NCBI RefSeq assembly: GCF_030269765.1
Contig: NZ_BSTX01000004.1
Coordinates: forward strand, 788,518 to 852,517
Direction of reading: 5' to 3'
Source: Actinorhabdospora filicis
Lineage (GTDB): Bacteria > Actinomycetota > Actinomycetes > Mycobacteriales > Micromonosporaceae
Length of the DNA: 64,000 nt
A program made the position numbers and the translations under genes. Below the pieces are notes generated by a model that had not been told where the DNA came from, did no database searches, and worked only from the letters and a program-made list of their open reading frames with translations. How positions within the stretch are numbered: the stretch's first letter is position 1; each line of letters opens with the position of its first letter. Positions 40,918 through 48,893 of this stretch are shown in pieces.

Positions 40918-41781
40918 ATGAAGAACATCGCGCCGCGTGCCCTGCGGTACGCCGGAGCGGGGGCGGCGGCCTTCGCGCTGGCACTGGCGATTCCGGCCAC
41001 GGCCATGGCCGACCCGGCTTCCCTGAACTGCGACACCGCCACCAGCAACGGCAAGGTCGTCGACTTCGACGCCACCAAGTCCTGCTCCGGCGGCGTCGGT
41101 GCCCTCTCGGTCGTGACCGCGACCGCCGACAACGGCAGCAAGGTCACCTTCGCCGGTGCCGGGGTGTCGGTGTCCGGCCTGCCCGAGGAGGGCGTCACCA
41201 CCATCACCGCCAAGGTGAAGGACAGTGGCGACCCGGTTTCCGAGGCGCAGTGGACCATCGTCATCACCACCGAGAAGCCCGAGGAGCCCAAGCCGGTCCT
41301 GGGCGCCGACGACTTCACGGTCAAGGCCGGAGAGTCCGTCAAGGGCAACCTCCTCGCCAACGACACCCTGCCCAAGGGCTGGGTCGTCATCGTGGACGAC
41401 GGCAAGACCGCGAAGGGCTACGCGACCCTCGCCGCCGACGGCACGTTCGGTTACACGGCGAACAAGGGCGAGTCCGGCGTCGACACCTTCCAGTACGGCG
41501 TGGTGAACGAGGAGACCGAAGAGGTCGTCACCGGCACCATCAAGGTCACCATCACCGCGTCCGGCAACGGCGGCGGCGACAACGGCAACAACAACGGCGG
41601 CAACAACGGCAACGGCACCGACAAGCCCTCCACGGGCGGCGTGCCGCAGGCCAAGGGCAAGACCCCGCTGCCGAAGACCGGCTCGCCGGTCCAGACCATG
41701 GCGATCGCCGGCGCGGGCGCCCTCGTCCTCGGCGCGGGCGCGATGGTGCTGACCCGCCGCCGCAAGGCCGAGCAGGTCTGA
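40918..41781 (+). CDS. Sortase-anchored surface protein with LPKTG motif
   Basis: It has 287 residues with GGAG nine bases before ATG. A signal peptide (GAGAAAFALALAIPATAMA) precedes an Ig-like domain with two Cys, then a second beta domain of the Ig17/VCBS kind (FTVKAGESVKGNLLANDTL, DGTFGYTANKGESGVDTFQYGVV). A Gly/Asn-rich linker follows, then LPKTGS, a membrane helix and RRRK, the standard sortase sorting signal. It is probably a short wall-linked adhesin or wall protein. Its divergent neighbour is the tethered sigma factor; no sortase gene is in the window. Confidence 0.88.
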   Translation: MKNIAPRALRYAGAGAAAFALALAIPATAMADPASLNCDTATSNGKVVDFDATKSCSGGVGALSVVTATADNGSKVTFAGAGVSVSGLPEEGVTTITAKVKDSGDPVSEAQWTIVITTEKPEEPKPVLGADDFTVKAGESVKGNLLANDTLPKGWVVIVDDGKTAKGYATLAADGTFGYTANKGESGVDTFQYGVVNEETEEVVTGTIKVTITASGNGGGDNGNNNGGNNGNGTDKPSTGGVPQAKGKTPLPKTGSPVQTMAIAGAGALVLGAGAMVLTRRRKAEQV

Positions 41782-41859
41782 CGGAACCGCGAAAGCGAAG
41801 TCGATCATGAATGAGCGGTGAATAGTCGACCGACTTTCAAGATCAATTGAGCGGTAAAA

Positions 41860-41900
41860 GAACCCGGATCGGTTAACCCGATCCGGGTTCTCGCGTTTTT
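41860..41900 (+). terminator. Rho-independent terminator of the LPKTG gene
   Basis: A perfect 13-bp stem with a 5-base loop is followed by CGCGTTTTT, 78 bases after the stop. Confidence 0.9.
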
Positions 41901-41972
41901 GGAAAAAACTTCGCAACCCATTCCGGCCGCATCGCGTGTCCCCACCACAATGGACTACGGGGAGGAACCCGC

Positions 41973-42800
41973 ATGACCCGCACCGCACGTTCTGTCACCC
42001 GTGTGCTCGGGGTGGCAGGCGCCGCGTTCGCTCTGTCCCTGGCGGCACCCGCGCTCGCCTATGCGGACGAGGAGAACGGGGCTCCCACCTGCACCGCCAT
42101 GTCCGACCGCTGGCTCGGCACCGCCGACCTGAACTGGTCGGACTTCGACTGCCAGGACCCGGACAACGACGACATCACCGCCACGGCGGCGTCCATCAAG
42201 TCCGGCCCCGGCACGGTCAAGATCGCCACCGGTACGGTCACCTACACCGGTGACAAGACCGGCACCGGCCCGGCCGTCGTCACCGTGACCGTCTCCGACG
42301 GCCACGAACACACCGCGACCGTGGACATCACGGTCACCTACGACCTCCCGGTCGAGCCCCCGGTCGCCAACGACGACCTCGACTTCACCGTCAAGGCCAA
42401 CGAGGTCCTGACCGGCAACGTCGCCGCCAACGACCAGAACGTCACCGGCGGCCTCTTCGAGGTCACCGTGCAGCCGGCCCACGGCACGGTCACCCTCGAC
42501 CCGAAGACCGGGGCCTTCACCTACACCCCCGTCAAGGACTACGAGGGCCCCGACGGCTTCACCTACAAGGTGACGGTCGGCGGCAAGGCCTCCGACACCG
42601 CGGTCGTCAAGATCGTCGTCAAGCCCAAGGGCACCGGTGGCGGTCCCTCGACCAGCCCCAGCCCCTCGCCCAGCAAGACCCCCGGTAAGGGCCTCGCGAA
42701 GACCGGTTCGCCGCTTCTCACGGTCGCTCTGACCGGCGCCGGCGTCCTGGTCGCCGGTGGTGTCGTGCTGTTCGTGGCGCGTCGCCGCCGCGAGGTGTAA
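41973..42800 (+). CDS. Sortase-anchored surface protein with LAKTG motif
   Basis: The ATG follows GGGGAGGAA and the product has 275 residues. Its signal peptide (GVAGAAFALSLAAPALAYA) precedes an Ig-like beta domain with two Cys, then an Ig17/VCBS-type domain (LDFTVKANEVLTGNVAANDQNV, GTVTLDPKTGAFTYTPVKDYEGPDGFTYKV) homologous to that of the LPKTG protein. A Ser/Pro linker leads to LAKTGS, a membrane helix and RRRR. The LAxTG motif is the class E sortase signal of actinobacteria, so this pair of paralogues may be anchored by different sortases. Confidence 0.88.
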   Translation: MTRTARSVTRVLGVAGAAFALSLAAPALAYADEENGAPTCTAMSDRWLGTADLNWSDFDCQDPDNDDITATAASIKSGPGTVKIATGTVTYTGDKTGTGPAVVTVTVSDGHEHTATVDITVTYDLPVEPPVANDDLDFTVKANEVLTGNVAANDQNVTGGLFEVTVQPAHGTVTLDPKTGAFTYTPVKDYEGPDGFTYKVTVGGKASDTAVVKIVVKPKGTGGGPSTSPSPSPSKTPGKGLAKTGSPLLTVALTGAGVLVAGGVVLFVARRRREV

Positions 42801-42817
42801 CGCACCGCACCACCCTC

Positions 42818-42850
42818 AGGCCCGCACCGGATTCCGCCCGGTGCGGGCCT
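42818..42850 (+). terminator. Terminator after the LAKTG gene
   Basis: A perfect 13-bp stem with a 7-base loop, between the surface-protein gene and purK, which begins 17 bases later. purK may use a leaderless start with a TACTCT -10-like box near 42854. Confidence 0.8.
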
Positions 42851-42866
42851 CGTTACTCTTAGCGCC

Positions 42867-44018
42867 GTGGACCAGCACACACAACTTCCCCGCGTCGGCA
42901 TGATCGGCGGCGGGCAGCTCGCCCGCATGACCCACCAGGCCGCCATCGCCCTCGGGCAGTCCCTCCGCGTCCTCGCCGTCGCCGAGACCGACGGGGCCGC
43001 GCTCGTCGCCGCCGACGTCCACATCGGCGACCACACCGACCTCGACGCCCTGCGCACCTTCGCCAAGGACTGCGACGTGGTCACCTTCGACCACGAGCAC
43101 GTCCCCGGCGACCACATCCGCGCACTCGCCGCCGACGGCGTCAACGTCCAGCCCTCCGCCGAGGCCCTCCGCTTCGCCCAGGACAAGCACGCCATGCGCG
43201 AGAAGCTCACCGAGCTCGGCGCGCCCGTGCCCCGCTGGGCGCCCGTGGCGTCCCTCGCCGACATCGAGGCCTTCGGCACCCCCTGCGTCCTCAAGGCCGC
43301 CACCGGCGGATACGACGGCAAGGGCGTCTGGATCATCGACACCCCCGCCGAGGCCGCCGACGTGCTCGCCTCCGGCGTCCGCCTCATCGCCGAGGAGAAG
43401 GTCGACCTCGCCCGCGAACTCGCCGCCGTCGTCGCCCGCTCGCCCTACGGGCAGGTCGCCGCGTGGCCGGTCGTGGAGACCGTCCAGGACGGCGGCATCT
43501 GCGTCGAGGTCATCGCCCCCGCCCCCGGCCTCGCCGAGGCGAAGGCCACCGAGGCGCAGGAACTGGCGATCCGGCTCGCCGGCGAGCTCGGCGTCACCGG
43601 CGTCCTCGCCGTGGAGCTCTTCGAGACCCGCGACGGCCGCCTCCTGGTCAACGAGCTGGCCATGCGCCCTCACAACAGCGGGCACTGGACCATCGAGGGC
43701 TCGCGCACCTCGCAGTTCGAGCAGCACCTGCGCGCCGTCCTCGACTACCCCCTCGGCGCCACCGAGCTGGCCGCGCCCGTGGTCGTCATGGCCAACGTCC
43801 TCGGCGGCGAACCCGGCGGCATGCGCCTCGATGAGCGCCTCCACCACCTCTACGCCGCCGACCCGGCGGTGAAGGTCCACCTGTACGGCAAGGCCGTCCG
43901 CCCCGGACGCAAGATCGGCCACGTCACCGCCCTCGGCGCCGACCTCGCCGAGACCCGCGCCCGCGCCGCCCGCGCCGCCACCTGGCTGCGCGACGGGCAT
44001 GGGAGCATCGGGTCATGA
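42867..44018 (+). CDS. purK: N5-carboxyaminoimidazole ribonucleotide synthase
   Basis: The GTG start gives 383 residues. The ATP-grasp features are VGMIGGGQLARMTHQAA, VNVQPSAEALRFAQDKHAMREKL, VLKAATGGYDGKGVWII, and VELFETRDGRLLVNELAMRPHNSGHWTIEG. PurK converts AIR, ATP and bicarbonate to N5-CAIR, the substrate of PurE encoded next. The purE start (ATG) overlaps the purK stop, so the two are coupled. Confidence 0.94.
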   Translation: MDQHTQLPRVGMIGGGQLARMTHQAAIALGQSLRVLAVAETDGAALVAADVHIGDHTDLDALRTFAKDCDVVTFDHEHVPGDHIRALAADGVNVQPSAEALRFAQDKHAMREKLTELGAPVPRWAPVASLADIEAFGTPCVLKAATGGYDGKGVWIIDTPAEAADVLASGVRLIAEEKVDLARELAAVVARSPYGQVAAWPVVETVQDGGICVEVIAPAPGLAEAKATEAQELAIRLAGELGVTGVLAVELFETRDGRLLVNELAMRPHNSGHWTIEGSRTSQFEQHLRAVLDYPLGATELAAPVVVMANVLGGEPGGMRLDERLHHLYAADPAVKVHLYGKAVRPGRKIGHVTALGADLAETRARAARAATWLRDGHGSIGS

Positions 44019-44524
44019 CCGAGACCCGGCCCATCGTGGGCGTCATCATGGGCAGCGACTCCGACTGGCCCACCATGCAACCCGCCGCCGACGTCCTGGA
44101 CGAGTTCGGCATCCCCTACGAGGTCCGTGTCGTCTCCGCCCACCGCACCCCCCAGGGGATGCTCTCCTACGCCGACACCGCCGACGACCGCGGACTGCGC
44201 GTCATCATCGCCGGCGCCGGAGGGGCCGCGCACCTGCCCGGCATGGTCGCCTCGATGACCACCCTGCCGGTCATCGGCGTCCCCGTCGCCCTCAAGTACC
44301 TCGACGGCATGGACTCGCTCATGTCGATCGTCCAGATGCCCGCGGGCATCCCCGTGGCCACCATGGCGATCGGCGGCGCGAAGAACGCCGGCCTGCTCGC
44401 CCTGCGCATCCTCGGCGCGGCCGACGACAAGCTCCGCGCGGCCCTGCGTGACTACCAGGTCGGCCTGGAGCGCATGGTCGCCGAGAAGGACGCGCACCTG
44501 CGCAACTCGCTGCGCAACAAGTAG
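44015..44524 (+). CDS. purE: N5-CAIR mutase (AIR carboxylase catalytic subunit)
   Basis: It has 169 residues with GVIMGSDSDWPTMQPAADVL, the reactive His in VVSAHRTPQGM, AGAGGAAHLPGMVASMTTLPVIGVPV and the C-terminal NAGLLALRILG. PurE isomerises N5-CAIR to CAIR in purine synthesis. The start overlaps purK by four bases. Confidence 0.95.
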   Translation: MTETRPIVGVIMGSDSDWPTMQPAADVLDEFGIPYEVRVVSAHRTPQGMLSYADTADDRGLRVIIAGAGGAAHLPGMVASMTTLPVIGVPVALKYLDGMDSLMSIVQMPAGIPVATMAIGGAKNAGLLALRILGAADDKLRAALRDYQVGLERMVAEKDAHLRNSLRNK

Positions 44525-44532
44525 GACATGAG

Positions 44533-44562
44533 AATGGCGCCCCACGGTGGTGGGGCGCCATT
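44533..44562. terminator. Bidirectional terminator between purE and sdhB
   Basis: A 13-bp perfect stem with a GGTG loop is followed by TT on the + strand. It lies nine bases after purE and 12 before the sdhB stop. Confidence 0.8.
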
Positions 44563-44573
44563 TCGCGCACTCG

Positions 44574-45341
44574 CTACTTCTGCGACTCCAGCTGGTCGCG
44601 GCGGAAGATCTTGCGCCCCAGCCACGTCAGCGGGTCGTACTTGCGGTCGACCACGCGCTCCTTCATCGGGATGATCGCGTTGTCGGTGATCTTGATGTGC
44701 TCGGGACACACCTCGGTGCAGCACTTGGTGATGTTGCAGAACCCGAGGCCCTGCTCCTCCTGCGCGAACTCCTTGCGGTCGTCGCGCGCGTCGAGGGGGT
44801 GCATGTCGAGCTCGGCGGCGCGGATGAAGAACCGGGGACCGGCGAAGGCCGCCTTGTTCTCCTCGTGGTCGCGGATCACGTGGCAGGTGTTCTGGCACAG
44901 GAAGCACTCGATGCACTTGCGGAACTCCTGCGAGCGCTCCACGTCGACCTGCTGCATCCGGTACTCGCCGGGCTTCAGGTCGGCCGGGGGAGCGAAGGCC
45001 GGGATCTCGCGCGCCTTCTCGTAATTGAAGGACACGTCGGTCACCAGGTCCCGCATCACCGGGAAGGTCCGCACCGGCGTGACCGTCACGGTCTCGTCGG
45101 GACCGAAGGTGTTCATCCGGGTCATGCAGAGCAGCCCGGGCTTGCCGTTGATCTCGGCCGAGCACGAGCCGCACTTGCCGGCCTTGCAGTTCCAGCGGAC
45201 GGCCAGGTCGGGCGCCTGGGTCGCCTGCAGGCGGTGGACGATGTCGAGCACGACCTCGCCCTCGTTGACCTCGACGTCGTAGTCGGTCAGCGCACCGCCC
45301 TGATCGTCGCCGCGCCACACCCTGAAGTGACGTGTCGTCAT
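44574..45341 (-). CDS. sdhB: Succinate dehydrogenase iron-sulfur subunit (Sdh1 type)
   Basis: It has 255 residues. The [2Fe-2S] ligands are in CKAGKCGSC with Cys about 52, 57, 60 and 72. The [4Fe-4S] and [3Fe-4S] cluster ligands are in CIECFLCQNTC (143-153) and CNITKCCTEVC (202-212). The length and sequence resemble FrdB-like SdhB of the mycobacterial Sdh1 complex (Rv0247c-0249c). The start overlaps the sdhA stop (ATGA). It transfers electrons from SdhA flavin to menaquinone in the membrane subunit. Confidence 0.94.
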   Translation of the reverse strand: MTTRHFRVWRGDDQGGALTDYDVEVNEGEVVLDIVHRLQATQAPDLAVRWNCKAGKCGSCSAEINGKPGLLCMTRMNTFGPDETVTVTPVRTFPVMRDLVTDVSFNYEKAREIPAFAPPADLKPGEYRMQQVDVERSQEFRKCIECFLCQNTCHVIRDHEENKAAFAGPRFFIRAAELDMHPLDARDDRKEFAQEEQGLGFCNITKCCTEVCPEHIKITDNAIIPMKERVVDRKYDPLTWLGRKIFRRDQLESQK

Positions 45342-47254
45342 TCCTTCTCACCGTCCTTGGTGGACTCGTCGAACGCGGCCAGCTCGTCCTCGGTGAGGTA
45401 CTTCGCCAGCTCGGAGCGGTCGAACAGGCCGAGCAGCTCGATGGGCATGGTGGGGACCGGCTGGCGGCGCAGGGACACGCCGTCGCCCTGGACGGAGCAG
45501 ATCAGGTTGATCTTGCGCCAGTTCGGGTCCATCTTTCCGTGGTCGTCGCGGGTGTGACCGCCACGGCTCTCGGTGCGCTCCAGGGCCGCCTTGGCGATGG
45601 CCTCGCTGACCACGACCATGTTGTGCAGGTCGATCGCCAGGTGCCAGCCCGGGTTGTACTTGCGGCCGCCGCCCACGCGGACGCTGGCCAGGCGCTTCTT
45701 GAATTCGGCGATCTTGACCAGCGCCTCCTCCAGTTCGTCGGCGCGGCGGATGATGCCGACCAGGTCGTTCATGACCTGCTGGAGCTCGTGCTGGACGGTG
45801 TAGGGGTTCTCGCCGCCCTCGGCGTCCTCGACCAGCGGCGTCAGCGCCTTCGCCATCGCGGCGTCCACATCGGACTGCGCGACGGCGGGACGCTCGGCGG
45901 TCTGGTCCACGTAGAGCGCGGCGTACTCACCGGCGCGCTTGCCGAAGACGAGCAGGTCGGACAGCGAGTTGCCGCCCAGCCGGTTGGAGCCGTGCATGCC
46001 GCCGGCGACCTCGCCCGCGGCGAACAGCCCGGGCACCGCCGACTGCGTGGAGTCGGGGTCGACCTCGACGCCGCCCATCACGTAGTGGCAGGTCGGGCCG
46101 ACCTCCATGGGCTCCTTGGTGATGTCGACGTCGGCCAGTTCCTTGAACTGGTGGTGCATCGACGGCAGCCGCTTGATGATGACCTCGGGCTTCATGCGCG
46201 TCGACACGTCCAGGAACACGCCGCCGTGCGGTGAGCCGCGGCCGGCCTTCACCTCGGAGTTGATCGCGCGGGCGACCTCGTCACGCGGCAGCAGCTCCGG
46301 CGGGCGCTTGTTGTTGTCGGGGTCGGTGTACCACCGGTCGCCCTCCTCCTCGGTCGTGGCGTACTGCGCCTTGAAGACCTCGGGGATGTAGTCGAACATG
46401 AACCGGCGGCCCTCGGAGTTGCGCAGGACGCCGCCGTCACCGCGAACCGACTCGGTGACCAGGATGCCCTTCACCGACGGCGGCCACACCATGCCGGTCG
46501 GGTGGAACTGGAGGAACTCCATGTTCACCAGGTTCGCCCCGGCCCGCATGGCCAGCGCGTGCCCGTCCCCGGTGTACTCCCACGAGTTGGAGGTGACCTT
46601 GAAGGACTTGCCGACGCCGCCGGTGGCCAGCACGACCGCCGGGGCCTCGAACAGCAGGAACTGCCCGTCCTCGCGGCGGTAGCCGAAGGCCCCGGCGACC
46701 TTGCCGTCGGTCAGCATCAGCTCGGTGATGGTGGTCTCGGCGAACACCGCCAGCCGCGCCTCGTAGTCGCCGGACTCGGCGAAGTCCTCCTGCTGGAGGG
46801 AGACGATCTTCTGCTGGAGGGTGCGGATCAGCTCCAGGCCGGTGCGGTCGCCGACGTGCGCGAGGCGGGGGTACTCGTGCCCGCCGAAGTTGCGCTGGCT
46901 GATCTTGCCGTCCTTGGTGCGGTCGAACAGCGCGCCGTAGGTCTCCAGCTCCCAGATGCGCTCCGGGGCCTCCTTGGCGTGCAGCTCGGCCATCCGGTAG
47001 TGGTTGAGGAACTTCCCGCCCCGGATGGTGTCCTTGTAATGGACCATCCAGTTGTCGTTGGAGTTGGCGTTCCCCATCGCCGCCGCCGCGCCGCCCTCGG
47101 CCATGACCGTGTGGGCCTTGCCGAACAGCGACTTGGAGATGATCGCGGTCTTCTTCCCCGCCAGGCGGGCCTCGATGGCCGCGCGCAGCCCGGCGCCACC
47201 GGCGCCGATGACGACCACGTCGTAGGAGAGGCGTGTGATGTCTTTGTCGGTCAT
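45338..47254 (-). CDS. sdhA: Succinate dehydrogenase flavoprotein subunit (Sdh1 type)
   Basis: ATG at 47254 gives 638 residues; the longer frame runs into the sdhC gene. The FAD site GAGGAGLRAAIEARLAG and the covalent-flavin His in FGKAHTVMAEGG (residue about 47) are present. HPTGM, RGDGGVLRNSEGRRFM and the C-terminal HNMVVVSEAIAKAALERTESRGGHTRDDH, cited here as ERTESRGGHTRDDH, are the succinate/fumarate active-site motifs. It oxidises succinate and links the TCA cycle to respiration. Confidence 0.95.
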   Translation of the reverse strand: MTDKDITRLSYDVVVIGAGGAGLRAAIEARLAGKKTAIISKSLFGKAHTVMAEGGAAAAMGNANSNDNWMVHYKDTIRGGKFLNHYRMAELHAKEAPERIWELETYGALFDRTKDGKISQRNFGGHEYPRLAHVGDRTGLELIRTLQQKIVSLQQEDFAESGDYEARLAVFAETTITELMLTDGKVAGAFGYRREDGQFLLFEAPAVVLATGGVGKSFKVTSNSWEYTGDGHALAMRAGANLVNMEFLQFHPTGMVWPPSVKGILVTESVRGDGGVLRNSEGRRFMFDYIPEVFKAQYATTEEEGDRWYTDPDNNKRPPELLPRDEVARAINSEVKAGRGSPHGGVFLDVSTRMKPEVIIKRLPSMHHQFKELADVDITKEPMEVGPTCHYVMGGVEVDPDSTQSAVPGLFAAGEVAGGMHGSNRLGGNSLSDLLVFGKRAGEYAALYVDQTAERPAVAQSDVDAAMAKALTPLVEDAEGGENPYTVQHELQQVMNDLVGIIRRADELEEALVKIAEFKKRLASVRVGGGRKYNPGWHLAIDLHNMVVVSEAIAKAALERTESRGGHTRDDHGKMDPNWRKINLICSVQGDGVSLRRQPVPTMPIELLGLFDRSELAKYLTEDELAAFDESTKDGEKE

Positions 47255-47265
47255 GGTCGCCGCTC

Positions 47266-48075
47266 CTAGTTGAAGATCCGCAGGTCGTTGATGGCCCCGG
47301 AGGCGACCATCCAGACGTAGGCGTCGGCGATGACCACCGAGAACATCGACAGCCACGCGAACAGCTGGTGGCGCTTGTTCAGCTTGCCGACCTGCGTCCA
47401 CATCCAGTACCGGATCGGGTGCTTGGAGAAGTGCGTCAGGCGCCCGCCGACGATGTTGCGGCAGGAGTGGCAGCCGAGCGTGTAGCCCCAGATCAGCACC
47501 GCGTTGACCACCAGGATCAGCGAGCCCAGGCCGATGCCGAAGCCGCCCTCCTTGCCGTGGAACGAGATCACCGCGTCATAGGTGAGGACCAGGCCGACCA
47601 GCACCGCAGCGTAGAAGAAGTAGCGGTGGACGTTCTGGATCAGCAGCGGGAACCGCGTCTCGCCGGTGTACTTCTTGTGCCCGTCGGGCACCGCGCACGC
47701 CGGCGGCGACAGCCAGAAGGACCGGTAGTAGGACTTCCGGTAGTAGTAGCAGGTCGCCCGGAACCCGCCCGGCAGCGCCAGCACCAGCATCGCCGGGCTC
47801 ATCCACGACGGCAGCTGCGGGAACGGCTGCCCCAGGAAGTGGCTCGACCCCGGTGCGCAGCTCTCGCTGAGGCACGGCGAGTAGAAGGGCGCGAGGTAGT
47901 GGAACTCCTCGACCCAGTAGTTGTCGTTCACGAAGATCCGGACCGTGGCGTACACGAGGAACCCGGCCAGTCCGAGGAACGTGAGCAGTGGAGCGAGCCA
48001 CCACCGGTCCGTCCGCAGGGTTCGCTCGGCGATCGCCGCCCGCGGACGAGGCGGCGTCGTTGCCGTTGTTGTCAT
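47266..48075 (-). CDS. sdhC: Succinate dehydrogenase membrane/cytochrome b subunit (Sdh1 type)
   Basis: The product, 269 residues, starts MTTTATTPPRPR; GGGAG lies ten bases before. Five membrane helices are seen (LAPLLTFLGLAGFLVYATVRI, AMLVLALPGGFRATCYYY, YFFYAAVLVGLVLTYDAVI, GLGSLILVVNAVLIWGYTLG and FAWLSMFSVVIADAYVWMV), with His residues typical of haem/quinone binding in this family. GCHSCRNIVGG and the loop with CAVPDGHKKYTGE are characteristic of the mycobacterial Sdh1 anchor (Rv0249c). It is first in the sdhCAB operon. Confidence 0.92.
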   Translation of the reverse strand: MTTTATTPPRPRAAIAERTLRTDRWWLAPLLTFLGLAGFLVYATVRIFVNDNYWVEEFHYLAPFYSPCLSESCAPGSSHFLGQPFPQLPSWMSPAMLVLALPGGFRATCYYYRKSYYRSFWLSPPACAVPDGHKKYTGETRFPLLIQNVHRYFFYAAVLVGLVLTYDAVISFHGKEGGFGIGLGSLILVVNAVLIWGYTLGCHSCRNIVGGRLTHFSKHPIRYWMWTQVGKLNKRHQLFAWLSMFSVVIADAYVWMVASGAINDLRIFN

Positions 48076-48210
48076 CCTTCGTACGCTCCCTGAGCGGTTC
48101 GTGCGAGCCAGGCAAGTGCCGCCAGACGAAAACGACATAGTTCGCATGCCGGTGCACAGGTTACGCCGAGGCTCTGTCTACAGATGTGGCAGGCAGCATA
48201 CTCAGACCGC

Positions 48211-48226
48211 TGTGTGGCCTTACACA
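48211..48226. promoter_or_regulatory. Rex/CRP-like operator upstream of sdhCAB
   Basis: TGTGTGGCCTTACACA has TGTG-N8-CACA, the core spacing of NADH-sensing Rex sites; as TGTGT-N6-ACACA it also resembles CRP/FNR sites. It lies about 136 bases upstream of sdhC in an 818-base gene-free region (48076-48893). Confidence 0.45.
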
Positions 48227-48569
48227 CTCGGGGCGCAGAAGCGCCATCAGGTCACAGATCGGCACCTCGGAGCCCATCGTGGACGGTGAGCTCGCTCACG
48301 AAGTTGATCAAGCGCGTCCACTTCTTCCGATCGGCGCGCTTCGCCGGATTCCACGTCCGCCCGCGAGTGGGAGAAAGAGGTATCCCGGGAGCCGTTTCCG
48401 GGGTGCCCCAGAGGGGTCGATGAAAGATCATCTGCTAGCCCTCTTGCGCGGCGCGTCTCTTTACCACAAGATCTGAATCCACGCAGCCCCGTCGATCCGG
48501 TCGCGCTTTGGCAACGACCCGAAAACGGAGGCGATTCTCTCTGGTAACTCTTCAGTAACGACATCCGTT

Positions 48570-48587
48570 AAGTCCGAATTGGGACTT
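48570..48587. other. Inverted repeat in the sdhC-dppA gap
   Basis: AAGTCC, 6 bases, GGACTT. It lies in the long promoter region between the sdh operon and the peptide importer, about 307 bases before the first importer gene; it could be an operator but no regulator is adjacent. Elsewhere in the gap I see no gene, only AT-richer promoter-like sequence and a 13-base direct repeat CAGCCGGTGGCCC near 48800 and 48850. Confidence 0.35.
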
Positions 48588-48893
48588 CGAATGTCACTCT
48601 GGGTGCCCATCCTACGAACGGTCAGTACCCGTTGACCGCTGATGCGCCCAATCTTGTCTGAATTGCCGAAGATGACCGTTGCCGCAGCTGGCAGCACATG
48701 CGTGACGGATCGGTTGTGGCCGAGTTGTTATTCATCCGATGGCTTCGAGCGCTCAAGATTCAAAAAACCTGAGCTAGGTTTCCGATCCATGGGCCGCAGC
48801 CGGTGGCCCACATCACCGGGAGCCGGGGAGCACGACCCAGACCCAGCCAGCCGGTGGCCCTGACCTCAATTCCCCCTAAACAGGAGGCTGTAG

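Noticed and set aside
48461..48893. Short ORFs between sdhC and the peptide-binding gene
   Set aside because: They have poor codon bias and no ribosome site, and the region is AT-richer than coding sequence, as expected of a promoter region.
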